Assembly: GCF_047159865.1 (NCBI RefSeq)
Contig: NZ_AP038804.1
Span: 2,170,001-2,234,000 of the forward strand
Direction: 5' to 3'
DNA length: 64,000 nucleotides
From: JAIOSF01 sp047159865
GTDB lineage: Bacteria; Campylobacterota; Campylobacteria; Campylobacterales; Arcobacteraceae
Shown here: positions 52,855 through 60,804 of the stretch, piece by piece
Layout: each line of letters opens with the position of its first letter
How positions within the stretch are numbered: position 1 is the first letter of the stretch
Translations under genes and position numbers: made by a program
The notes under the pieces: model-generated
Database searches by the model: none
Seen by the model: the letters and a program-made list of their open reading frames with translations, nothing else
What the model was told of the DNA's origin: nothing

Positions 52855-53025
52855 TTAGTAATTAAAATTAGAGTAGGGTGGGGAGGTTTTATATTCTTGA
52901 TATGCAAAAGCTTTTTTATGGTACTGAAAATTACTATCTATAGAAGATAGTTTATTTAATGTTGAATACATAGCAATGATTGCTAATGAGAAGTATCGTT
53001 TACCATAACCTTTTAAGTGCTTCAT
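52855..53025 (-). CDS. Duplicated 56-residue small protein, copy B
   Basis: Fifty-six codons from ATG 53025. Residues 1-50 are identical to copy A at 48220-48390, and only the last six differ (YSNFNY). The frame could extend to an ATG at 53049, but the shared region starts at 53025. It is the first gene of the BtuB-like operon, 31 bases before that gene, where a riboswitch or leader would usually be. Fourteen synonymous and no amino-acid changes against copy A show the peptide itself is under selection. Function unknown. Confidence 0.82.
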   Translation of the reverse strand: MKHLKGYGKRYFSLAIIAMYSTLNKLSSIDSNFQYHKKAFAYQEYKTSPPYSNFNY

Positions 53026-53083
53026 TAATGAAATACTATCTAAAACCATATTACAAGTTAGTTATATTATACATACTTTTAGA

Positions 53084-53089
53084 TATAAT
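53084..53089 (+). promoter_or_regulatory. -10 element of cvfB, probable leaderless start
   Basis: TATAAT (preceded by TAGA) ends 6 bases before the cvfB ATG at 53096, so the expected first transcribed base coincides with the A of the ATG. No Shine-Dalgarno sequence precedes it. On the other strand GTATAATATAAC near 53065-53076 could serve the small protein/btuB operon. Confidence 0.55.
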
Positions 53090-53095
53090 GCAATC

Positions 53096-53941
53096 ATGAT
53101 AAATGAACACATAGAATTAGGTGTATTAAACACTTTAAAAATAAACAGAATAACAGAACCAGGTATTTACCTAGAAGCTTTAGATGAAGAGGTAGTACTC
53201 CTACCAAATGCGTATGTAACAAAAGATATGCAAGTAGATGATGAACTAGAAGTTTTCGTATATACAGATAGTGAAGATAGACTTGTTTCTACAACACAAA
53301 AGCCTTATGGGATGAAAGATGAGTTTATGTTTACACGAGTTGTAGATGTAGTAGATTTTGGTGCTTTTGTAGACTGGGGGTTACCAAAAGACCTTTTTGT
53401 ACCAAGAAACAGACAAAAAAATCCTTTTCGAGATGGGCAAACAAGAATTGTAAGAATTGTAGAAGATGAGGAATCAGGAAGACTCATAGGTGTAGAAAAA
53501 ATCACATCATATTTAAGTACAGATACAAAAGATTTACAACAAAATCAAATAGTAGATCTGCTTGTATTTGCAAAAACTCCACTAGGCTATAAAACTATTA
53601 TAGATGATACCTATGAAGGTATGGTTTATAGCAATGAAATTTTTACCTCTATTGATGTAGGAGATAAAATCAAAGGATATGTAAAAAATATTCGTGAAGA
53701 TGGGAAAGTAGACATCTCTTTACAACCTATTGGCAAAACATTTACAGAAGATGTAAATACGAAAAAAATACTTGATACACTAAAACAAAACCATAATAAT
53801 CTTCCTTACAATTACAAAACAGACTCAGAAATAGTAAAAGAGATGTTTGGTATGAGTAAAAAAGCATATAAACGAGCACTAACAAGTTTAATAGAAAATA
53901 ATCTCATCAAAATAGATGAAAATGGAATGGAGCTTATTTAA
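53096..53941 (+). CDS. CvfB-like S1 RNA-binding protein
   Basis: The 281-residue protein has three S1-type domains (about residues 5-60, 65-135 with MFTRVVDVVDFGAFVDWGLP, and 145-215 with DKIKGYVKNIREDGKVDISL). A winged-helix C-terminus follows (SEIVKEMFGMSKKAYKRALT). This is the CvfB/YitL layout, a regulator of gene expression through RNA in other bacteria. Its stop overlaps the dedA ATG by one base. Transcription seems to begin at the start codon itself. Confidence 0.88.
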   Translation: MINEHIELGVLNTLKINRITEPGIYLEALDEEVVLLPNAYVTKDMQVDDELEVFVYTDSEDRLVSTTQKPYGMKDEFMFTRVVDVVDFGAFVDWGLPKDLFVPRNRQKNPFRDGQTRIVRIVEDEESGRLIGVEKITSYLSTDTKDLQQNQIVDLLVFAKTPLGYKTIIDDTYEGMVYSNEIFTSIDVGDKIKGYVKNIREDGKVDISLQPIGKTFTEDVNTKKILDTLKQNHNNLPYNYKTDSEIVKEMFGMSKKAYKRALTSLIENNLIKIDENGMELI

Positions 53942-54474
53942 TGGAAGATATGATTAGAGATTGGGGATATATCATTTTATTTTTATACTCTTTTGGTGGA
54001 GGTTTTTTAGCACTTGTAGTAGCTGGAATATTATCCTTTAGTGGAGAGTTAAATATATTTGTTACTATTTTAGTAGCTGGTGTTGCTAACTTTATAGGAG
54101 ATCAATTTTTATTTACAATTGCTAGAAAAAACAAAGCCCAAGCAAAACAGATGATGCAAAAACACAGAAGAAAAATTGCTATGTCACATCTTCTTATGAG
54201 AAAATATGGTTCATGGGTTATATTTCTCCAAAAATATGTATACGGTATCAAAACACTTATCCCTTTAGCTATGGGACTTACAAAATACGACTACAAAAAA
54301 TTTATGTTTTTCAATGTTTTTGCTACAGCTTTATGGGCTATTCTTATTGGAAGTGCTGCTTATATGTTGGGAGATTTAGTTTACACTTATATCGATGAGT
54401 TTAAATCTTATGGATTAGCTTTAGTAGCGATCATACTATTTGGAGTATTTTTACTTTTTAGAAAATATAGATAA
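53941..54474 (+). CDS. DedA-family membrane protein
   Basis: A 177-residue protein with helices near residues 10-30, 33-55, 130-150 and 155-173. FIGDQFLFTIARKN and YGSWVIFLQKYVYGIKTLIP followed by LAMGLTKYDYKKFMFFN are DedA hallmarks (the usual F.RF.P.vR...p..aG as LQKYVYGIKTLIPLAMG). DedA proteins flip phospholipid or undecaprenyl-phosphate carriers. It is translationally coupled to cvfB and ended by a terminator. Confidence 0.88.
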   Translation: MEDMIRDWGYIILFLYSFGGGFLALVVAGILSFSGELNIFVTILVAGVANFIGDQFLFTIARKNKAQAKQMMQKHRRKIAMSHLLMRKYGSWVIFLQKYVYGIKTLIPLAMGLTKYDYKKFMFFNVFATALWAILIGSAAYMLGDLVYTYIDEFKSYGLALVAIILFGVFLLFRKYR

Positions 54475-54498
54475 AAGAGTATCTCTACTCTTTTATTA
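54473..54498 (+). terminator. Terminator after dedA
   Basis: AAAAGAGTA (54473-54481) pairs perfectly with TACTCTTTT (54486-54494) over a TCTC loop. It overlaps the dedA stop codon and may work in both directions, toward the convergent PAS-GGDEF gene. Confidence 0.75.
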
Positions 54499-54520
54499 TC
54501 AAATCAAATATCAAACTAAA

Positions 54521-56581
54521 CTAGTTCGATATAAAATGGTAATTGTTTTTACCTTGATGTTTAATGATATACATAGCTTTATCGGCATTAACGATAAGTT
54601 CATTTAAAGTAGTTCCATTATCTGGAAAAATAGAGATCCCAATACTACAACTTATATCAATTTTACAACTTTCTATCTCATCTATATTTGAAATAGCTCC
54701 CACAACTCTTTTTGCTAATACTTCAAGCTCTTGTTGCTCTGTAAACTCTGGAATCAATATACAAAACTCATCACCACCAATCCTATAAATATATTCATTG
54801 TTTCTTAATGAGTGTACAATATTACTTGAAACAGCTTGTAATAACAAATCGCCAATCTCATGACCATAAGTGTCATTAACATGTTTAAATTTATCTAAAT
54901 CTAGAAAAAACAATGCCATTTTTCGATTAAAACGGTTACATTTTTCAAGTTCACGATTAAAATCGATTTCGAGTTTTCTTCTGTTTGATAGCTTTGTTAG
55001 AGTATCAACTTCACTTAAATATGTAAGTTGTCTATTTACTTCATCAAGTTCTTTAGTTCTCTCTTTTACTATTTGTTCTAAATTATCTTGATGCTCTTTT
55101 AACTCTTCTTCTACTTTTTTATATTTTGTGATATCTGTTCTTATAGATATATAACAATCTACATTTCCATTTGAATCTAAAAATGGAACAATGGTCGTAT
55201 CTACCCAATAATACTCACCATTTTTATTTTTATTTTTTACTTCATCTTGCCAAATACCTTTTTGACTTAATATAGAATACATCTCTTTCCAATAAGAGGT
55301 CGGTTGATGACCAGAGTTCAATATTCTATGATTTTTTCCAAGGAGTTCTTCTTCTGTATACGCACTTATTCTACAAAATTTATCGTTAGCATAAGTTATA
55401 TTTCCTTTGATATCAGTCATAGCAATAATAGAATGCTGATCCATTGCAAACCTTTGATTTGCCAAAATCTCTTCTATCCTCTTTTGGTAAGTGATATCAG
55501 TTCTAATGGAGAAAAAGCTATTTGCTTTTCCATTATCATCTAAAAATGGAATAATACTTGTATCAACCCAATAATAACTACCATTTTTTGATATATTTTT
55601 AACTTGATCTTTCCAAATGTTTCCACTTAAAACAGTTTCATACATCGCTTTCCAATAAGAAGATGGTTGATTGCCAGAGTTTACTATTCTGTGATTTTGA
55701 CCAATTAACTCCTCTTTTGAATATCCACTAATCTCAATAAATTTATCATTTGCATAAGTTATTTTTCCTGATGTATCAGTAGTAGCAATAATAGCATGTT
55801 GGTCAATCGCAAATTTATGTTTGACAAGTGCACTTGAAAGCTCTTTTTGTTCTGTGATATCACTTCGTATTGAGATATAACTTTCAGGCTTACCATCTTC
55901 TCCTAAATGAGGAACAATTGTAGTATCTACCCAATAATAAGCCCCATATTTATTTTTGTTTTTAACTTCATCTTGCCAAATATTTCCCTTAGATATAACT
56001 TCATACATCTCTTTCCAATATGATTTTGGTTTGTTATTTGAATTTAAAATTCTATGGTTTTGACCGATTAGTTCATCTTTAGAATAACCACTGATTACAC
56101 AAAAATTATCGTTCACATAAGTTATGATACCTTGATTGTCAGTTTTTGCAATAATAGAATGTTGGTCAATAGCAAAACTATTATTCTCAAAACTATTAAC
56201 TAATTCTGTTTCATTGGTGATATCAACATAGATACTAACATACATTTCAGGCTTCCCCTCTGTATCTAAAAAGGGGATAATTGTTCTATCTACACAGTAA
56301 AAAATACCATTTTTAGTTTTGTTTTGAAGCTTGTCATTCCAAATATTACCTTTGTTTAATGCTTTATAAAGGGATTCCACATAAGTATCAGATTGGTGGT
56401 CAGAATTGAAAATGGTATCGTTTTTTCCTATCAATTCCTCTTTTTTATATCCACTGAGTGTACAAAATATATCGTTAGCGTAGTTAATTAAACCAGATGT
56501 ATCTAAAATAACAATTCCTGTATTATTATCAGTTGAGTGTTCTTTAAATATTTTTGCGGCTTGTAAAGCTGTACCTCTCAT
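54521..56581 (-). CDS. Diguanylate cyclase with four tandem PAS domains
   Basis: The 686-residue protein starts at ATG 56581 (MRGTALQAAKIFKEH), preceded by AGGAT; the open frame extends 33 codons further without support. Four PAS+PAC units cover residues about 10-125, 130-250, 255-372 and 378-495. The last three share near-identical strings such as LIGQNHRI and WQDEVKNKN..YYWVDTTI. A coiled coil links to a GGDEF domain (about 530-686) with an intact RIGGDEFCILI. There is no membrane segment, so it is cytoplasmic and should make c-di-GMP in response to internal signals. Confidence 0.93.
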   Translation of the reverse strand: MRGTALQAAKIFKEHSTDNNTGIVILDTSGLINYANDIFCTLSGYKKEELIGKNDTIFNSDHQSDTYVESLYKALNKGNIWNDKLQNKTKNGIFYCVDRTIIPFLDTEGKPEMYVSIYVDITNETELVNSFENNSFAIDQHSIIAKTDNQGIITYVNDNFCVISGYSKDELIGQNHRILNSNNKPKSYWKEMYEVISKGNIWQDEVKNKNKYGAYYWVDTTIVPHLGEDGKPESYISIRSDITEQKELSSALVKHKFAIDQHAIIATTDTSGKITYANDKFIEISGYSKEELIGQNHRIVNSGNQPSSYWKAMYETVLSGNIWKDQVKNISKNGSYYWVDTSIIPFLDDNGKANSFFSIRTDITYQKRIEEILANQRFAMDQHSIIAMTDIKGNITYANDKFCRISAYTEEELLGKNHRILNSGHQPTSYWKEMYSILSQKGIWQDEVKNKNKNGEYYWVDTTIVPFLDSNGNVDCYISIRTDITKYKKVEEELKEHQDNLEQIVKERTKELDEVNRQLTYLSEVDTLTKLSNRRKLEIDFNRELEKCNRFNRKMALFFLDLDKFKHVNDTYGHEIGDLLLQAVSSNIVHSLRNNEYIYRIGGDEFCILIPEFTEQQELEVLAKRVVGAISNIDEIESCKIDISCSIGISIFPDNGTTLNELIVNADKAMYIIKHQGKNNYHFISN

Positions 56582-56768
56582 AATTATCCTATATTTAAAT
56601 TTAACATAATCTACCATAATATAGATAACAAATCTCTTCAAAGAAACTATAAAGAGACTCGTTCGTATCAAAGTTATCATTTTATTTGCTATTTATCTAA
56701 AAATTCTTTAATAAAATAAAATAGATAACTTCGATATAATCATTTTAATTTTAACAATAGGATATTAA

Positions 56769-57410
56769 ATGCAAGTAGCACCTTCAATATTAAGTGCAGA
56801 TTTTGGAATATTAAATGATGAGATAAAAGCTATCTGTGAGGGTGGTTGTGATCTAGTTCATGTAGATGTGATGGATGGTCATTTTGTACCAAACTTAACA
56901 ATAGGACCAGTTGTAGTAAATGCTGTTGCAAAAATAGCAACAAAGCCTTTAGATATACATCTTATGGTAGAAAACAACACTTTTTTTGTGGATCTTTTTG
57001 CTCCTTTAAAACCTAAATATATCTCTTTTCATATCGAAGAGGAAAAACATCCGCATAGATTGATTCAAAAAATCAGAGATTATGGTATCAAGCCAGCAAT
57101 TGTATTAAATCCACATAGTAGACCTGAAGATATAGAATACTTACTTGAAGACTTAGATATGGTTTTACTTATGTCTGTGAACCCTGGTTTTGGTGGACAA
57201 AAGTTCATAGAAAGTGTTGTACCAAAAGCAAAAAAACTAAAAGAGTTAATAAACAAACATAATCCTACTTGTCTTATAGAAGTTGATGGTGGAGTAAATG
57301 ATAAAAATATCGGTGAACTAAAAGTTGCCGAAGTAGATGTAGTTGTAGCAGGTAGTTATGTGTATGGTGCAGATGATTATGGGCAAGCAATTAAAAGCTT
57401 ACAAATCTAA
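56769..57410 (+). CDS. rpe: Ribulose-phosphate 3-epimerase
   Basis: The 213-residue TIM-barrel enzyme interconverts ribulose- and xylulose-5-phosphate. APSILSADFGIL, HVDVMDGHFVPNLTIGP, DIHLMVEN, LMSVNPGFGGQKFI and IEVDGGVND carry the metal and catalytic residues. A -10 TATAAT lies at 56735-56740, and AGGAT precedes the ATG. It heads an operon with trpF and a DnaQ-like gene. Confidence 0.97.
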   Translation: MQVAPSILSADFGILNDEIKAICEGGCDLVHVDVMDGHFVPNLTIGPVVVNAVAKIATKPLDIHLMVENNTFFVDLFAPLKPKYISFHIEEEKHPHRLIQKIRDYGIKPAIVLNPHSRPEDIEYLLEDLDMVLLMSVNPGFGGQKFIESVVPKAKKLKELINKHNPTCLIEVDGGVNDKNIGELKVAEVDVVVAGSYVYGADDYGQAIKSLQI

Positions 57411-57425
57411 AAAAGATAAATAGTC

Positions 57426-58019
57426 ATGAGAGTAAAAATTTGTGGTATAACAAATCTAACAGATGCAATGGATGCTATTGATGCAGGAGCTGATGCCTTG
57501 GGATTTGTTTTCTATCCTAAAAGTGCCAGATATATTGAACCATCTGCTGCCCAAGAGATAATTAAAAAGATACCACCTTTTGTACAAAGTGTTGGTTTGT
57601 TTGTGAATGAAACAGCAGAAGAGGTAAACCAGATAGCAGAAATATCACAAATTGATATAGCACAAATTCATTTTGAAGCTAGTGAAAATTTTTATAAAAA
57701 ACTCAAAATAAAAGCACTTAAAGTTGTACGAGCACAAACAAAAGAGGATTTAGAGTTATACAAAAATGAATATAGAATAGTAGATGCATTTGTACCAGAA
57801 TATGGAGGAGAAGGGAAACGCCTAAATATCGAATGGTTTAAAGAGATTGATTGCTCTCGTATAATACTTGCAGGGGGATTAACAGCTAACAATTTGGAAG
57901 ATTTAAAGGGGTTTAATTTTTATTCACTTGATGTAAGTAGTGGTGTAGAAGTTAAAAAGGGATTTAAAGATAAACAAAAAATTATAAACTTTATAGATAA
58001 AGCAAATGAATTATCTTAA
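57426..58019 (+). CDS. trpF: Phosphoribosylanthranilate isomerase
   Basis: The 197-residue barrel enzyme of tryptophan synthesis has MRVKICGITNLTDAMDAIDA with the catalytic Cys, GADALGFVFYPKSARYI, VGLFVNE, ILAGGLTANNL and LDVSSGVEVKKGFKD. It acts just before TrpC, encoded far away at 265-1068. It follows rpe by 15 bases and overlaps the DnaQ-like gene by 14. Confidence 0.96.
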   Translation: MRVKICGITNLTDAMDAIDAGADALGFVFYPKSARYIEPSAAQEIIKKIPPFVQSVGLFVNETAEEVNQIAEISQIDIAQIHFEASENFYKKLKIKALKVVRAQTKEDLELYKNEYRIVDAFVPEYGGEGKRLNIEWFKEIDCSRIILAGGLTANNLEDLKGFNFYSLDVSSGVEVKKGFKDKQKIINFIDKANELS

Positions 58020-58749
58020 TAAACTTGTAAACACTTTAATTAAACACCCATTAACTCTTAAACAGTTTCATAATATTCTTAAAAAAAGTGATACTTTTTT
58101 TGACTCTGTAGAACTTGAACAAGAATTACTTCTTTCAAATGGCTTACCACTGCATTTTTCAAATGACCAAGTGAGTTTAAAAACTGTATCAACACTTATT
58201 AAAGATCAGACATTTTGTATAGTTGATATTGAAACCACAGCAGGAAATGCTAAGGATGGACAAATAATCGAAATTGGTGCTGTTAGATATAAAAATGGAC
58301 AGATTATTGAAAAATATGATACATTGGTAAATACAGGAGAGATTCCTAAGAAAATTCAAGAACTTACTAATATAACACCTTCTATGACATATACTGCTCC
58401 AAATCTTAAAACTGTTTTAGAAGAGTTCAAAGTTTTTTTAGAAGATGATCTTTTTGTTGCACATGCGATTTCTTTTGACTATAAGTTCATCAGTGATAGT
58501 TTTAAAAAATATGATTTAGGTCAACTATGTAACAGACGAATTTGTACTATTGAGTTATCTAAAAGGGTTATTGAGTGTGAAAGATATGGTTTAAAGTATT
58601 TAAAAGAGCATTTAAATATAAATATAGATAATCATCACAGAGCTTTTAGTGATGCTTTAAGTACTCAAAAAATATTGGAAATATGTTTAAAACAGTTACC
58701 GAAGGAAGTTGTAACTGCTGAAGATTTGATAAGATTTACAAAACACTAG
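58006..58749 (+). CDS. DnaQ-like 3'-5' exonuclease
   Basis: The 247-residue DEDDh exonuclease has ExoI FCIVDIETTAGN (residues about 70-81), ExoII FVAHAISFDYKFI, and ExoIII NHHRAFSDALSTQKI. A helical N-terminal part (LVNTLIKHPLTLKQFHNILK) of about 60 residues precedes the domain, as in Campylobacterota DNA polymerase III epsilon-like proteins. It may proofread DNA or trim nucleic acid. It overlaps trpF. Confidence 0.88.
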   Translation: MNYLNKLVNTLIKHPLTLKQFHNILKKSDTFFDSVELEQELLLSNGLPLHFSNDQVSLKTVSTLIKDQTFCIVDIETTAGNAKDGQIIEIGAVRYKNGQIIEKYDTLVNTGEIPKKIQELTNITPSMTYTAPNLKTVLEEFKVFLEDDLFVAHAISFDYKFISDSFKKYDLGQLCNRRICTIELSKRVIECERYGLKYLKEHLNINIDNHHRAFSDALSTQKILEICLKQLPKEVVTAEDLIRFTKH

Positions 58750-58766
58750 GTTTTGTAAATCTTTTT
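58731..58766 (+). terminator. Terminator of the rpe-trpF-dnaQ-like operon
   Basis: AAGATTTACAAAAC (58731-58744) and GTTTTGTAAATCTT (58750-58763... ending in CTTTTT) form a 14-bp stem over a 5-base loop containing the stop codon. It also faces the convergent TonB receptor gene. Confidence 0.85.
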
Positions 58767-58769
58767 CTT

Positions 58770-60716
58770 TTAGAATGTAAATTTTAAATTAACATATCCA
58801 TATCGACCTGGATCATTCAATAAAACTCTATCTCCACCTGTTTCAACATATCGTACATCTTCATAAGTATTTGTTGAAGCATAAGTTGTATCAAATATAT
58901 TATCCACACCTACAGTAAATCCAAAGTTTTTGTGTATTTGGTTTGTGTATTTTAAGTTTACTAGAGCATACCCTGCTAACTCCTGCTCTTTTGCTGAACT
59001 ATCATAATTGTCCCATCTATCAACTGCAACAATTTCTGTTGTAAATTTAGCTTTATTATGTTCAAAATTCAAAGCTATATTTGTTTTTAAAGGTGTTACT
59101 TCAGCTAAATCTTTATCTGCAAAGCTACCATCTTTTTTTCCTCGTTGGTAAGCAACACCATAATCAAGTGAAAAAGCATCACTTATAATATAATATCCAC
59201 TAACATCAAGTCCATATATCTTTGCATCAATATTTGTGAAAGTTCCTGATATATTATAAATATAATCTTTTAATTCAGAATAGAATAGTTTTGTTTTAAT
59301 ATTTAAGTCACCAATATTTTTTTCAAAACCTAAGTCAACTTCGTAGTTTTTTGTATCATCTAAATTATTGTTTGTTGCACCATAATATAACTCTCTAGCA
59401 TCTGGTACTCTTGAAGATTTTCCTATCCCTGCAAAATATTTTGTATCTGCATCTGCTTTATATGTAGCAAAAATATTAGCATTTAATGATTTGTAGTTTT
59501 TGTCTGTTTTCGATGAATCTTCTGATTCTATATCTGTATAATCATATCTTACACCTGTTTCAATTTTCAAGTTTCCAAAAGTATTTTCTAGTTTTGTAAA
59601 TATAGCTTTATTTATTGTATCAGTAGAAGCTAAAGTAGTGCTTACAGGAACAGTAACCCCTGTTGCAACTGTTGTTTTAGACATTTCTCCTTCCCAGTTT
59701 CTTTTACTAGTATCTAATCCGATAGTTAATAATGAATCAGAAAGTTCCATACTATTTTTAATTTTTGTTCCCCACATAGATGACTCCATATGGTTTGTCA
59801 TATACATCATTTTTCCATTATTTCTAAGTTTTGTACTCATAGGATGATCAACTTTAGAATAATAATAATCTAAACTTAACTCTTTAGATAAGTTTGATAA
59901 GTTTCTAGCTGTATATCCTACAGTATAAATATCTGAATCATCATAATCTGCATCCATAGGAGTGTTTGGATATAAAACATTGTCACTTCTATTTGCTGTA
60001 TATGATAGTTTCAATTCAGAATCATCATTAATATTGATAATGGCTTTTCCAAGTAAAGTTTTTTTCTCAAAAGCTTCATCATCATTTTTTTGATATTGAT
60101 TTACTGTGTTAACACCTTTTTTAATTTGTTGTTCTCTAAAGTCATTACCATTACCATCTTCATATTGGTCACCATTTTCAATAGAAGTAGAAAGTAGTAG
60201 TTTAAATTTATCACTTCCTCCACTTACTGTTGCACTTGCTTTTTTGTATCCGAAGCTTCCAGCATTTAAGTTTACTTCACCTTGAAATTCTTTTGATGGT
60301 TCTTTTGTTTTTACTTGAACAAGACCACTAAGTGTTCCAAAATTTTCTACATCATAAGGACCTTCTGTAACTTTTACACTTTCGATATTATTTGATAAAA
60401 CATGTGAAGTAGGAGGATCCATTCTATTTGGACATGCACCATAAATTTTTGCATCATCTACTAAAATATTGATATTGTCTTTTTTCTGACCTCTTAAAAT
60501 AATATCATTTGCAATACCACTTCGTCTAACAATCGAAACAGATGGTATGTTTTTTGATAATGCTTCAGCTAAATCTGCACTTTTAATCTCTTCAGTACTT
60601 ACATCTGATACTATTTTATTATTTATCTTTTCAGATACCTCTATTTCCCCTAAATCTTGTGCTGCTGCATTCATTGCAACTAAGCATGCTAAAGATAGAT
60701 AGATTTTTTTATTCAT
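58770..60716 (-). CDS. Copper-type TonB-dependent receptor (OprC/NosA-like)
   Basis: The 648-residue outer-membrane receptor has a signal sequence (residues 1-19), plug and barrel, ending YVNLKFTF. In the plug, YGACPNRMDPPTSHVL (near residues 92-107) matches OprC/NosA receptors, where the Cys and Met of CxxxM bind copper. A later MYMTNHMESSMW (near 305) may supply the His/Met partners. It therefore probably imports copper. It is preceded by an inverted-repeat candidate operator. Confidence 0.85.
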   Translation of the reverse strand: MNKKIYLSLACLVAMNAAAQDLGEIEVSEKINNKIVSDVSTEEIKSADLAEALSKNIPSVSIVRRSGIANDIILRGQKKDNINILVDDAKIYGACPNRMDPPTSHVLSNNIESVKVTEGPYDVENFGTLSGLVQVKTKEPSKEFQGEVNLNAGSFGYKKASATVSGGSDKFKLLLSTSIENGDQYEDGNGNDFREQQIKKGVNTVNQYQKNDDEAFEKKTLLGKAIININDDSELKLSYTANRSDNVLYPNTPMDADYDDSDIYTVGYTARNLSNLSKELSLDYYYSKVDHPMSTKLRNNGKMMYMTNHMESSMWGTKIKNSMELSDSLLTIGLDTSKRNWEGEMSKTTVATGVTVPVSTTLASTDTINKAIFTKLENTFGNLKIETGVRYDYTDIESEDSSKTDKNYKSLNANIFATYKADADTKYFAGIGKSSRVPDARELYYGATNNNLDDTKNYEVDLGFEKNIGDLNIKTKLFYSELKDYIYNISGTFTNIDAKIYGLDVSGYYIISDAFSLDYGVAYQRGKKDGSFADKDLAEVTPLKTNIALNFEHNKAKFTTEIVAVDRWDNYDSSAKEQELAGYALVNLKYTNQIHKNFGFTVGVDNIFDTTYASTNTYEDVRYVETGGDRVLLNDPGRYGYVNLKFTF

Positions 60717-60762
60717 AAACTTTACCTTTTATTAAATTTTCAAGATAAAGAATATCTTTAAA

Positions 60763-60787
60763 GTGTTAATTAACTGTTAATCAACAC
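60763..60787. promoter_or_regulatory. Inverted repeat, candidate operator of the copper receptor
   Basis: GTGTTAATTAAC and GTTAATCAACAC form 12-base arms around a single central T, with one mismatch, 47 bases before the receptor ATG. It is symmetrical, has no T tail and lies in a promoter region, so an operator is likelier than a terminator. Confidence 0.5.
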
Positions 60788-60804
60788 TCTAATTAAGTTT
60801 TCTT

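Noticed and set aside
48220..53025. The 56-residue repeats as a dispersed DNA repeat or structured RNA
   Set aside because: All 14 differences in the shared region are synonymous, which fits protein selection rather than RNA or repeat spread.
52855..53049. 64-residue version of small protein copy B starting at 53049
   Set aside because: The first eight codons have no counterpart in copy A, which has a stop at that place; the shared start is 53025.
52824..53095. Cobalamin riboswitch upstream of btuB
   Set aside because: No B12-box-like sequence or suitable structured leader was seen; the space is taken by the small gene.
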